A stretch of 64,000 nt of DNA from Shewanella algicola. GTDB taxonomy: Bacteria > Pseudomonadota > Gammaproteobacteria > Enterobacterales > Shewanellaceae. Numbering within the stretch: position 1 is the first letter of the stretch; each line of letters begins with the position of its first letter. A program made the translations under genes and the position numbers. Location of the stretch: contig NZ_BMQI01000008.1 in NCBI RefSeq assembly GCF_014648035.1, positions 1 to 64,000 on the forward strand, written 5' to 3'. The notes under the pieces were generated by a model, which saw only the letters and a list, made by a program, of their open reading frames with translations, was not told where the DNA came from and searched no databases. Of this stretch, positions 35,949 through 44,086 are shown in pieces.

Positions 35949-36113
35949 TTCACCTAGTTACGTTTTAGTACCACTGCATGTTGATAACATAAATTTATTA
36001 AACTGATAAGAAATCATAATTTAATGTTTTCTCGTCTTGGATGTACATTGCAGAATTGATATTCATTCGCTAACGCAATGTATTGCGTTGGTTGATGCCA
36101 GTGAGAGAAAAAT

Positions 36114-36494
36114 ATGAAATTTTTGCACACTATGCTTCGTGTTATCGATCTTGATAAGTCGATTGCCTTTTACACCAAAGTGCTCGGCATGAAAGTGTTA
36201 CAACGAACCGAAAACACTGAATGCCGTTATACCTTAGTATTTGTTGGTTATGACGATATAAACAGCGGTACTACCATTGAGTTAACGTATAACTGGGACA
36301 CTCACCAGTATGATAAAGGCAATGCGTTTGGGCATATCGCCCTTGGCGTTGAAGACATTTATAGCACCTGTAACGAGATTAAAGCCCGTGGCGGCAGCGT
36401 CACCCGCGAACCAGGGCCGGTAAAAGGTGGCACGACCCACATCGCCTTTATCGTCGATCCTGATGGCTACCAAATCGAACTTATCCAAATTTAG
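36114..36494 (+). CDS. gloA: Lactoylglutathione lyase (glyoxalase I)
   Basis: The 126-residue protein has the metal ligands H5, E56, H74 and E122 at the same positions as the nickel enzyme of E. coli. It converts the methylglyoxal-glutathione hemithioacetal to S-lactoylglutathione in the cytoplasm. It ends 13 bp before the alkene reductase, forming an electrophile-detoxification operon, an arrangement also seen as nemA-gloA in E. coli. Confidence 0.95.
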   Translation: MKFLHTMLRVIDLDKSIAFYTKVLGMKVLQRTENTECRYTLVFVGYDDINSGTTIELTYNWDTHQYDKGNAFGHIALGVEDIYSTCNEIKARGGSVTREPGPVKGGTTHIAFIVDPDGYQIELIQI

Positions 36495-36507
36495 TAAGGA
36501 ATACCCA

Positions 36508-37608
36508 ATGTCAGATACATTATTTCAACCGATTGAACTGGGCCATTTAACCTTAAAAAACCGTATTGTTATGCCGCCAATGACTCGCTCGCGCGCCACG
36601 CAACCGGGCAATGAAGCTAACGATATTATGGCCACATATTATGCGCAGCGTGCATCTGCAGGTCTTATTGTTGCTGAAGGCACACAAATTTCAGCCATGG
36701 GCCAGGGTTATGCTTGGACACCTGGGATTTACAGTGCTGCGCAAATTGCTGGTTGGAAAAAAGTCACTGAGGCTGTACATGCAAAAGGCGGCACCATTTT
36801 CGCCCAACTTTGGCATGTTGGCCGCGTGACTCACCCTGATAACATTAACGGCGAACAGCCTATTTCGTCGTCTGCGCTTAAAGCTGAAAATGTAAAAGTG
36901 TTTGTGGATGATGGAGCAAATGCGCCAGGTTTTGTTGATGTAGTGATGCCACGCGCCATGAGTAAAGCCGATATTGACCATGTAGTCGATCAATATCGCC
37001 AGGCAGCGCTCAATGCCATAGAAGCAGGTTTTGATGGTATTGAACTCCATGCTGCAAACGGTTATTTAATTAATCAGTTTATTGACTCAAATGCCAATAA
37101 TCGCACCGATGAATATGGCGGCAATGTTGAAAACCGCCTGCGTTTTCTTGCTGAGGTAGTGACTGCAGTATCAGAAGCCATTGGCGCTGAACGTGTTGGC
37201 GTACGTCTTGCGCCGTTTACCTCGCTCAATGGAACGGTTGATGCTAACCCAGTTGAAACCTATGTCGCTGCAGCTGCACTGCTTAATAAGCTCAATGTGG
37301 TTTACATTCATTTTGCTGAAGTGGATTGGGATGATGCGCCAGAAACGCCAAAAGGCTTTAAAAAATCCGTTAGAGCGGCATATAAAGGTACATTAATTTA
37401 TGCGGGCCGATATAACGCACAAACGGCTGCACAAACCATTGAGGCGGGACTCGCTGATATGATTGGTTTTGGTCGTCCGTTTGTATCAAATCCTGATTTA
37501 CCTACACGCATTAAACACGGTTATCCACTCGCAGCACATACGCCAGAGACATTATTTGGCGGCGCAGAAAAAGGCTTAACCGATTACCCTGAATACAGCC
37601 CAAGTTAA
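36508..37608 (+). CDS. nemA: Old yellow enzyme-type alkene reductase
   Basis: The 366-residue FMN enzyme starts MSDTLFQPIELGHLTLKNR and contains MPPMTRSRA, AQLWHVGRVTH, the His-Asn pair in GIELHAANGYLINQF and RTDEYGGNVENR. It reduces activated C=C bonds and nitro compounds with NAD(P)H. The ATG at 36508 after AAGGAA is the start; a longer upstream frame overlaps gloA. It is co-transcribed with gloA. Confidence 0.93.
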   Translation: MSDTLFQPIELGHLTLKNRIVMPPMTRSRATQPGNEANDIMATYYAQRASAGLIVAEGTQISAMGQGYAWTPGIYSAAQIAGWKKVTEAVHAKGGTIFAQLWHVGRVTHPDNINGEQPISSSALKAENVKVFVDDGANAPGFVDVVMPRAMSKADIDHVVDQYRQAALNAIEAGFDGIELHAANGYLINQFIDSNANNRTDEYGGNVENRLRFLAEVVTAVSEAIGAERVGVRLAPFTSLNGTVDANPVETYVAAAALLNKLNVVYIHFAEVDWDDAPETPKGFKKSVRAAYKGTLIYAGRYNAQTAAQTIEAGLADMIGFGRPFVSNPDLPTRIKHGYPLAAHTPETLFGGAEKGLTDYPEYSPS

Positions 37609-37686
37609 TCAAGATGCTTAATTTATTGAGTTAACAGCTAAAAAACCAACATAGTTAACGGTTTAATAACAATGTAAATTAAGTCA

Positions 37687-37718
37687 ATAAGCGGCTCTAA
37701 TGAGTCGCTTATTTATTT
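37687..37718 (+). terminator. Terminator of gloA-nemA
   Basis: ATAAGCGGCTC pairs with GAGTCGCTTAT (one G-U pair, loop TAAT), followed by TTATTTT. Confidence 0.82.
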
Positions 37719-37788
37719 TAGCTTTCGCTTATTTTTGTTAGTATTTGTCATTCCTCATTGCCCTGCCGTTAAATTGGAAAGTCATATT

Positions 37789-38691
37789 TTGTTTCACAAA
37801 CAATCATACCGTGGTGAATTATTAATTTTGCTGGCGACGATGTTGGCCGGTATAGGCTGGATAGCCTCAAAGCTGGTGATTTTAGAAGTGCCTGGCGAAA
37901 CCTTTGTTACCGCACGATTTTTACTGGCAAGCATCATTTTATTACCCTTTTGCTATAAACAAGTCTTCGCCTTAAGGCCTAAACAGCTATTGTCACTTTG
38001 CGCTGTGGGTGTTGTGTTAGCCGCCTCAATTGAAGTGTGGGTTTATGCGATTTCAATCTCTAATACTTTGTCTGTTGGGGCATTTATTATGAGTTTGGCG
38101 ATGATCATTGCGCCATTTATTTCATGGATACTGTTTAAAGTGCGGCCACCTAGCATTTTTTGGCTTACGCTCCCTATTACCTGCATTGGTATTATGTTGC
38201 TGACCTTAACCGACGGTTGGGTCGTTGAAAGAAGCCAATGGTTTTTCTTATTGTCGTCGGTGCTGTTGTCGCTGCATTTTGTGTTAAATAAACAGGTATT
38301 AAACAGCGTTAAGCCGCTAACCTCCATTTGTGTGCAATTGTTTATGATCGGCGCTGTTGGCCTGATTGTGATGTTGATCGTCAGCCCTGAGAGTGCGAGT
38401 TTAAATAGCCACATTTTGTTTTGGTTTGCCGTATCAACCTTTGTTGCTACGTGTATACGCTACTTATCGCAAACCCTGGGGCAGTTTAGCGTTAAGATTG
38501 AAAAAGCCTCATTAATTATGCTTCTTGAACCCATTTGGACTTTGATCTTATCTGTTAGTTTTCTCGGAGAAGTAGTTGAAACTCAGAAGTTAATTGGTGG
38601 CGGGATCATCATTTTATCATTGTTCATTTACATCAAGTTCCAGAATAAACCATCCTTAACAAAATCTGTTGTGGTTTCTCAAAAATCTTAG
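37789..38691 (+). CDS. EamA/DMT-family transporter
   Basis: About 300 residues with ten hydrophobic helices in two EamA repeats (LLATMLAGIGWIASKLVI; LLEPIWTLILSVSFLGE). It is an inner-membrane metabolite exporter of unknown substrate. The start is uncertain: TTG at 37789 has GGAAAG 7 bases upstream, while TTG at 37735 is also in frame. It is transcribed after the nemA terminator and followed by a strong terminator. Confidence 0.82.
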   Translation: MFHKQSYRGELLILLATMLAGIGWIASKLVILEVPGETFVTARFLLASIILLPFCYKQVFALRPKQLLSLCAVGVVLAASIEVWVYAISISNTLSVGAFIMSLAMIIAPFISWILFKVRPPSIFWLTLPITCIGIMLLTLTDGWVVERSQWFFLLSSVLLSLHFVLNKQVLNSVKPLTSICVQLFMIGAVGLIVMLIVSPESASLNSHILFWFAVSTFVATCIRYLSQTLGQFSVKIEKASLIMLLEPIWTLILSVSFLGEVVETQKLIGGGIIILSLFIYIKFQNKPSLTKSVVVSQKS

Positions 38692-38697
38692 TTATAA

Positions 38698-38732
38698 AAA
38701 CGGCGATGAGTGGCTGACACTTATCGCCGTTT
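38698..38732. terminator. Bidirectional terminator
   Basis: A 15-bp stem (38698-38712 with 38718-38732, one G-U pair) lies between the convergent transporter and channel genes. Confidence 0.8.
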
Positions 38733-38755
38733 AGTTAATCTGTATACCGATTATC

Positions 38756-39613
38756 TTATGCGTGAGCTTGTGTACCAAATTGCTGGTGGTAGGCTTGCAT
38801 AAAGTCTTGGCGGATTAAGGCATCTAACTCGATTGCCCGCTCGGTTGGGCAAAATATCATAATATGGACATTTTGCTCACCTGTAGCACCGCTGGTGACA
38901 TGAATGTGCGGTTCACTTCCTGGCAAATCAACGCCTGCATGCTTTTCTATCACGCCGTTATAGCGTTTAGCGACTTCAATAAAGTCTTCACAATGATGGT
39001 CTATTTGTTCAATTAACGCCGGAAATAACGGGTATAAATTGTCAAATTTGGTCACGGTTATCGTAATGTGGTGATAAACATAGCGCTTTAAAAAGTTATG
39101 GTTTTTAACGGCATAAGTAAAAAACATGCTGTTAGGTAATGTCGCGGTTTTACCGGTGAAATGGTATTGACCATTTTGCAGATCGATTTCTTGAATGACG
39201 GTCGCCATTAAGTTGTGCTCAATTACCTGGCCATAAATGTTGCCGACTTCAATCCAATCGCCAATCACAAACGAACGTGAACTGGCGCGCTGAATCGAAC
39301 CGGTAAAACACAAAATGATCTCTTTAGAGGCAATCACCAGGGCAATGGCAATGGCGGTCACTGATAAGGCAAATTTACTGACCTCGGTTTGCCACAACAA
39401 AAACAGTATCAATATGGTGAGTACAAATACGCCATTTTTAGTGCGTGACATCCATTTACGCTGCACATCAGATAAAAATGCAACGTCCCCTCGGATTGCC
39501 GTAATAATGACGTGTTTAATCAATGAAATAATGACGATGATTAGCGCCGTAAAAAATAATTTATGCTCAAAAAGAAAATCAATGACTAATGCTATGTTAT
39601 CTGCCAAACCCAC
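38756..39613 (-). CDS. MscS-type mechanosensitive channel family protein
   Basis: The 285-residue protein has three hydrophobic helices (FFTALIIVIISLIKHVII; GVFVLTILILFLLW; ALSVTAIAIALVIASKEIIL) and the MscS beta-domain signature (IGDWIEVGNIYGQVIEHNLMATVI). It should open under membrane tension to release solutes. The soluble C-domain is shorter and more divergent than in E. coli MscS. It is divergent from the hydrogenase operon. Confidence 0.82.
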   Translation of the reverse strand: MGLADNIALVIDFLFEHKLFFTALIIVIISLIKHVIITAIRGDVAFLSDVQRKWMSRTKNGVFVLTILILFLLWQTEVSKFALSVTAIAIALVIASKEIILCFTGSIQRASSRSFVIGDWIEVGNIYGQVIEHNLMATVIQEIDLQNGQYHFTGKTATLPNSMFFTYAVKNHNFLKRYVYHHITITVTKFDNLYPLFPALIEQIDHHCEDFIEVAKRYNGVIEKHAGVDLPGSEPHIHVTSGATGEQNVHIMIFCPTERAIELDALIRQDFMQAYHQQFGTQAHA

Positions 39614-39824
39614 GCCCTATTTTGTTAAAAATTTATTAAAAAACGCTATGCCTTTGTAGGCGACACTTTATTGTCTATAACGTGAGAAAACAAGGTAATC
39701 GTCGCGCAAATATCGATTAGATCATGACAATAGATTCAATATTAGTCATATAACACCTTATCGAGATCACATTATGAGGCGATTATGAGATTGAGACAAT
39801 TTGTCCATGTGCAAATTTGTTAAC

Positions 39825-39838
39825 TTGATCAACATCAT
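39825..39838 (+). promoter_or_regulatory. Upstream FNR/EtrA-type site
   Basis: TTGATCAACATCAT matches the FNR consensus TTGATnnnnATCAA at 9 of 10 positions, 61 bp upstream of the perfect site. Confidence 0.6.
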
Positions 39839-39885
39839 AAATTAGACGCAAATATAGAAATTATGTTAAGGAAATTTTGAACAAG

Positions 39886-39899
39886 TTGATTTACATCAA
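39886..39899 (+). promoter_or_regulatory. FNR/EtrA site of the hya operon
   Basis: TTGATTTACATCAA is a perfect FNR consensus. A -10-like TAGTAT lies at 39921-39926, which puts the site centre near -41.5, the class II activator position. Anaerobic induction by the FNR orthologue EtrA is inferred. Confidence 0.75.
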
Positions 39900-39987
39900 G
39901 GATGATTTTTAGCTGAGATTTAGTATTGATACTGATGGAATGCAATTATTTATTAGCCCTGCGCTAAATTAAGTAGAAGGTATCAAC

Positions 39988-41124
39988 ATGGACACACATG
40001 CAGCCCTTTATAAACAAGGCCAAGAGCGTCTTGATTATTTACGCCAATTTGCTCAACGTCAGCCTTTAACATTACAACAAAAAATGGCCGACCTTGGCAT
40101 ATCTCGCCGAGACTTCATTAAATGGACCGCTTCGGTCACCGCAATGTTAGCTCTCCCTTTACCCTTTAGTAATCTGGTGGCACAAGCCGCTGAATTAGCC
40201 GATCGCGTGCCGTTAATTTGGTTGCACATGGCTGAGTGTACTGGATGCTCTGAGTCGCTTATTCGTACCGACTCACCAAACCTTGACACCTTAATTTTTG
40301 ATCATATCTCGCTTGAGTATCACGAGACCTTAATGGCCGCGTCAGGCTGGCAAGCTGAAGAAAACCTTGAGCATGCCTTAGAAACCTACAAAGGCCGTTA
40401 TTTACTCGCCGTTGAAGGTGCGGTGCCTACAGCCAATAACGGGACGTTTTTAACCGTGGGTTGTAAGGGACACACTGGGCTGCATATTGTTAAAGAAGCC
40501 GCTAAAAATGCTGCTGCGATTGTGTCGGTAGGCACCTGCGCCGCATTTGGCGGTGTACAAGCTGCATCACCAAACCCAACGGGGGCAAAAGGGATTCATG
40601 AGGTGGTTGATAAAACCGTGATTAACCTAGGCGGCTGTCCACCGAGCGAGAAGAACATTGTTGGTACATTAATGTACTTCATCATGTTTGGGAAATTACC
40701 AGCACTAGACATGTTTAATCGTCCTAAATGGGCCTACGGTGCACGGGTGCATGACAACTGCGAACGTCGTGGTCGCTTCGATGCCGGTGAGTTTGTGGAA
40801 GAGTTTGGCGATGAAGGCGCTAAAGAAGGTTACTGCTTATATAAAGTGGGATGCAAAGGACCTTATACCTATAACAATTGCCCTACCGAGCGTTTTAATC
40901 ATCACACCAGTTGGCCTGTTCTTGCGGGTCATGGCTGTATGGGCTGCTCTGAACCAAATTTTTGGGATGACATGGCGGACTTTGAAAAACCGCTAGGACG
41001 TCAACTTTTACACGGCATTGATGCCACCGCTGACACAGTTGGAGCGGTTATTTTAGGTGCGACCGTTGTTGGTATTGGCGCCCATGCAGTAGCTAGCGTA
41101 TTTGCTAAGCCTTTGGAGGATTAA
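39988..41124 (+). CDS. hyaA: Uptake [NiFe]-hydrogenase small subunit
   Basis: The 378-residue iron-sulfur subunit has a Tat leader (SRRDFIKW, residues about 39-46), the proximal-cluster motif ECTGCSES, VGTCAAFGGV, GGCPPSE, the medial and distal cluster cysteines (NCPTERFN, GCMGCSEP) and a C-terminal membrane helix (TVGAVILGATVVGIGAHAVA). It passes electrons from the NiFe site to the cytochrome b. Both positions that carry extra cysteines in oxygen-tolerant enzymes are Gly (CTGC, FGG), so the standard oxygen-sensitive type is expected. It is the first gene of the operon, behind FNR sites. Confidence 0.95.
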   Translation: MDTHAALYKQGQERLDYLRQFAQRQPLTLQQKMADLGISRRDFIKWTASVTAMLALPLPFSNLVAQAAELADRVPLIWLHMAECTGCSESLIRTDSPNLDTLIFDHISLEYHETLMAASGWQAEENLEHALETYKGRYLLAVEGAVPTANNGTFLTVGCKGHTGLHIVKEAAKNAAAIVSVGTCAAFGGVQAASPNPTGAKGIHEVVDKTVINLGGCPPSEKNIVGTLMYFIMFGKLPALDMFNRPKWAYGARVHDNCERRGRFDAGEFVEEFGDEGAKEGYCLYKVGCKGPYTYNNCPTERFNHHTSWPVLAGHGCMGCSEPNFWDDMADFEKPLGRQLLHGIDATADTVGAVILGATVVGIGAHAVASVFAKPLED

Positions 41125-41126
41125 TC

Positions 41127-42830
41127 ATGAGTAAACGTGTCGTAATCGACCCAATCACACGTATCGAAGGCCATTTACGTATCGAGGTGGAAGTAGATGA
41201 TAATAATGTTATCACTAAAGCCTGGTCATCATCGACCTTGTGGCGTGGTATTGAAGTGATTTTAAAAGGTCGCACACCGATGGACGTCGGTTTAATTGTG
41301 CAACGTATTTGTGGCGTGTGTACTTATTCGCATTATCGCTGTGGTACTGAGGCCGTTGAAAATGCCCTTGGGGTACAAATTCCACTTAATGCGAAATACT
41401 TACGTAGCTTAATGCAGTCATCACTATATATGCATGATCATATTGTGCATTTTTACCATTTACACGGCCTAGATTGGGTTGATGTGGTGTCAGCATTGAG
41501 CGCCGACCCAGCATTAGCGGCCAAAGTGGCGATGAATTATTCAGATGCGCCGATAGCTGCAGGTGAAGGTGAATTAAAAGCGGTACAAGCCAGAGTAAAA
41601 GGCTTAGTCGAAACCGGCAAGCTTGGCCCATTTGCCAATGCGTATTGGGGCAACAGCACTTATCGCTTTACGCCTGAGCAAAACCTTATTGCATTATCGC
41701 ATTACTTAAAAGCACTAGAGGTTCAGCGTGTTGCGGCTGAAATGCTCGCCATATTTGGTGGCAAATCCCCTCACCCACAATCTATTATTGTCGGTGGTGT
41801 CACCTCAGTACGCGACATGTTAAGCCCTGCACGCTTGCAAGAGTGGAAACAAAAACACGCAATTGTACAAGACTTTATTGAACGTGCTTATCAAGCTGAC
41901 ATTGTGATGGCCGCAGAAGCGTTTGGCACTGAAGCCAGTGTGCTCGGCGGGGTTAACGTGAGTAGTTTCTTGTGTGGCGATGACTTTATTATGGCCGATG
42001 GTCAAAACTTGTTTAAGCAAGGGGTGATCATTAAAGGCGATTTAGCCAATGTGATGGATATTAATCCTGATTTAATCCGCGAAGATGTCACTCACGCCTG
42101 GTATAAAGCTGATGGTCCGCAGCACCCGTATGAAGGCACAACTATTCCGGATTACACCGGTTTTGTTGAGCGCGATACAGTTTATGGCAAGTTGCCGACA
42201 GTAGACGGCGATGGTAAGTATTCGTGGGTTAAGTCGCCTCGTTATCAAGATGAACCTGTTGAAGTGGGCCCGCTGGCCTGTTTGTTAGTGAACTACGCCC
42301 GTGGCAACCAAACTGTGGTAAATGCGGTTGATGGTTTATTGGCTCGTACAGGGTTACCGATTGACGCCTTGTTTACAACTTTGGGCCGAACCGCCGCACG
42401 CATGTTGCAAACAGTGTTAGTCGGCCAGGCTAGTTTAGTCACTTTTGACGCACTGTTGACCAATATTCAATCTGATGAATCAACCTACGTTAAACCCGAA
42501 ATCGACCCTAACCAGGTATATGAAGGGTACTCGATGATTGAAGCGCCTCGCGGCATGCTTAGCCATTGGATACGAATTAAAGACGGTAAAGTTGAAAACT
42601 ATCAAGCTGTGGTGCCCACAACCTGGAATGCTGGACCCGTTGATGCCCGTGGCAATATGGGACCTTATGAAGCATCGTTAATTGGCTTACAACTTGAAGA
42701 TCCCACTAAGCCACTTGAGGTGATTCGTATTATCCACTCGTTTGATCCTTGTATGGCGTGTTCTGTCCATGTGATGGATTACAACAAACAAACGCTTGGC
42801 CAATTTAAAATTGATCCAAACGGATTTTAA
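41127..42830 (+). CDS. hyaB: Uptake [NiFe]-hydrogenase large subunit
   Basis: The 567-residue catalytic subunit has the N-terminal Ni ligands RICGVC and the C-terminal ligands DPCMAC. The C-terminal peptide after SVH (VMDYNKQTLGQFKIDPNGF, 19 residues) is removed by the maturation protease once nickel is in place. It oxidises H2 in the periplasm after Tat export with the small subunit. It starts 2 bp after hyaA. Confidence 0.96.
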   Translation: MSKRVVIDPITRIEGHLRIEVEVDDNNVITKAWSSSTLWRGIEVILKGRTPMDVGLIVQRICGVCTYSHYRCGTEAVENALGVQIPLNAKYLRSLMQSSLYMHDHIVHFYHLHGLDWVDVVSALSADPALAAKVAMNYSDAPIAAGEGELKAVQARVKGLVETGKLGPFANAYWGNSTYRFTPEQNLIALSHYLKALEVQRVAAEMLAIFGGKSPHPQSIIVGGVTSVRDMLSPARLQEWKQKHAIVQDFIERAYQADIVMAAEAFGTEASVLGGVNVSSFLCGDDFIMADGQNLFKQGVIIKGDLANVMDINPDLIREDVTHAWYKADGPQHPYEGTTIPDYTGFVERDTVYGKLPTVDGDGKYSWVKSPRYQDEPVEVGPLACLLVNYARGNQTVVNAVDGLLARTGLPIDALFTTLGRTAARMLQTVLVGQASLVTFDALLTNIQSDESTYVKPEIDPNQVYEGYSMIEAPRGMLSHWIRIKDGKVENYQAVVPTTWNAGPVDARGNMGPYEASLIGLQLEDPTKPLEVIRIIHSFDPCMACSVHVMDYNKQTLGQFKIDPNGF

Positions 42831-42860
42831 TTAGGCCAATGGATTAGGAGGGATAAAAGT

Positions 42861-43526
42861 ATGGAACATATCGCAACCCACAATAGGAAGCTGATATTTA
42901 CTCCGGCCATTCGCATATTTCATTGGCTACGAGCCTTGGCAATCTTGGTGTTAGTGATCACAGGGTTTTATATCTCGTGGCCATTTTTAGTGGCGCCTGA
43001 AAGTTCAGACGTGTTGGTGCAAGGCTGGATCCGCTTTGCCCATATCGTGTTTGGCTTTTTGCTCACCAGTATTACACTGGTACGTTTTTATTTGTTTTTC
43101 TTTAGCCGTAACAACATTGAAAGAAAATCATTTAAAGATGTTATGAGTGTGAACAGTTGGATTGTGCAACTTAAATCGTATTTCTGGATGGGCAATTTAC
43201 ACAAGTCAGGGGTGTATGGTCCATTGCAGTTTATGACTTATGTGGCGATTTCGTTTGCGGCTCTCATTGTTTGTATTACAGGCTTAGTGTTGTATGCCAA
43301 TGTATATCACTTAGGTGTAGGAGGTTTACTCGGTGGCGTATCTGATTGGCTAACGGCTTTATGCGGTGGCCTTGCTAATTTACGGACTTTTCATCATTAC
43401 TTAACATGGGCGTTTATCATCTTTGTGGTGATCCATGTGTATATGGCGGTGTGGTCTGGCATTCGCTTTAAACATAACTCTGTCGACTCAATCGTGTCCG
43501 GTTACGACTACCATAAGGATCACTAA
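42861..43526 (+). CDS. hyaC: Hydrogenase cytochrome b subunit
   Basis: The 221-residue protein has four hydrophobic helices and histidines fit to bind two b hemes (FHWLRA, RFAHIVFG, HHYLTWAF, VIHVYMAV). It anchors the hydrogenase and passes electrons to the quinone pool. GGAGGG precedes the ATG. Confidence 0.94.
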   Translation: MEHIATHNRKLIFTPAIRIFHWLRALAILVLVITGFYISWPFLVAPESSDVLVQGWIRFAHIVFGFLLTSITLVRFYLFFFSRNNIERKSFKDVMSVNSWIVQLKSYFWMGNLHKSGVYGPLQFMTYVAISFAALIVCITGLVLYANVYHLGVGGLLGGVSDWLTALCGGLANLRTFHHYLTWAFIIFVVIHVYMAVWSGIRFKHNSVDSIVSGYDYHKDH

Positions 43527-43531
43527 TTAGC

Positions 43532-44086
43532 GTGAAAAAAATATTGCTGTTAGGTATAGGCAATGTATTGTACGCCGACGAAGGAGTCGGCGTACATTTT
43601 GTCAATTATATCAATGATAAATATCAATTTAATCACTCGCAACATCAACTCGATATTGTTGATGGTGGCACTTTGGCCCAGGGGTTGATCCCCATCATTT
43701 GTCAGTATGATCATTTAATCGTCGTCGACACTGTCAATAGCGTGGATGTAGGTCCGGGTGAAGTGTACTTTTTTGATTTTGACCATGCTCCTGCTGAAAT
43801 TGACTGGCAAGGCAGTGCTCACGAGGTTGAAATGCTGCAAACCCTCAATATGATGGACATTGTTGGCGACAGGCCACACACCTTTGTTTTAGGCGTCACC
43901 CCCACGGTCATTGAACCCATGACGTTAGGCTTAACACCTCACCTGTTACAAGCTATTCCCACAATGGAAAAAGCCTTACTTGCACATTTAACAACGCTTG
44001 GCTTTACTTACTCATGCAAGGCCGATTTAACTATCGAACAGGTGATCCCAGATGCCTATAAGCGAGGCTGCTATGTCGATGCGTAA
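43532..44086 (+). CDS. hyaD: Hydrogenase maturation protease
   Basis: The 184-residue protein is of the HyaD/HybD endopeptidase family: LLGIGNVLYADEGVG, DGGTLAQGL and the His of HEVEMLQ provide the nickel-sensing Glu, Asp and His. It cleaves the C-terminal tail of the large subunit. GTG start, 5 bp after hyaC. Its end overlaps the next gene by 14 bp. Confidence 0.93.
   Translation: MKKILLLGIGNVLYADEGVGVHFVNYINDKYQFNHSQHQLDIVDGGTLAQGLIPIICQYDHLIVVDTVNSVDVGPGEVYFFDFDHAPAEIDWQGSAHEVEMLQTLNMMDIVGDRPHTFVLGVTPTVIEPMTLGLTPHLLQAIPTMEKALLAHLTTLGFTYSCKADLTIEQVIPDAYKRGCYVDA

Larger units (their letters stand above)
39614..39987. other. Divergent promoter region of mscS-like gene and hya operon
   Basis: No gene is visible. 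It contains two FNR/EtrA-type sites and the likely hya promoter, described separately. Confidence 0.6.
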
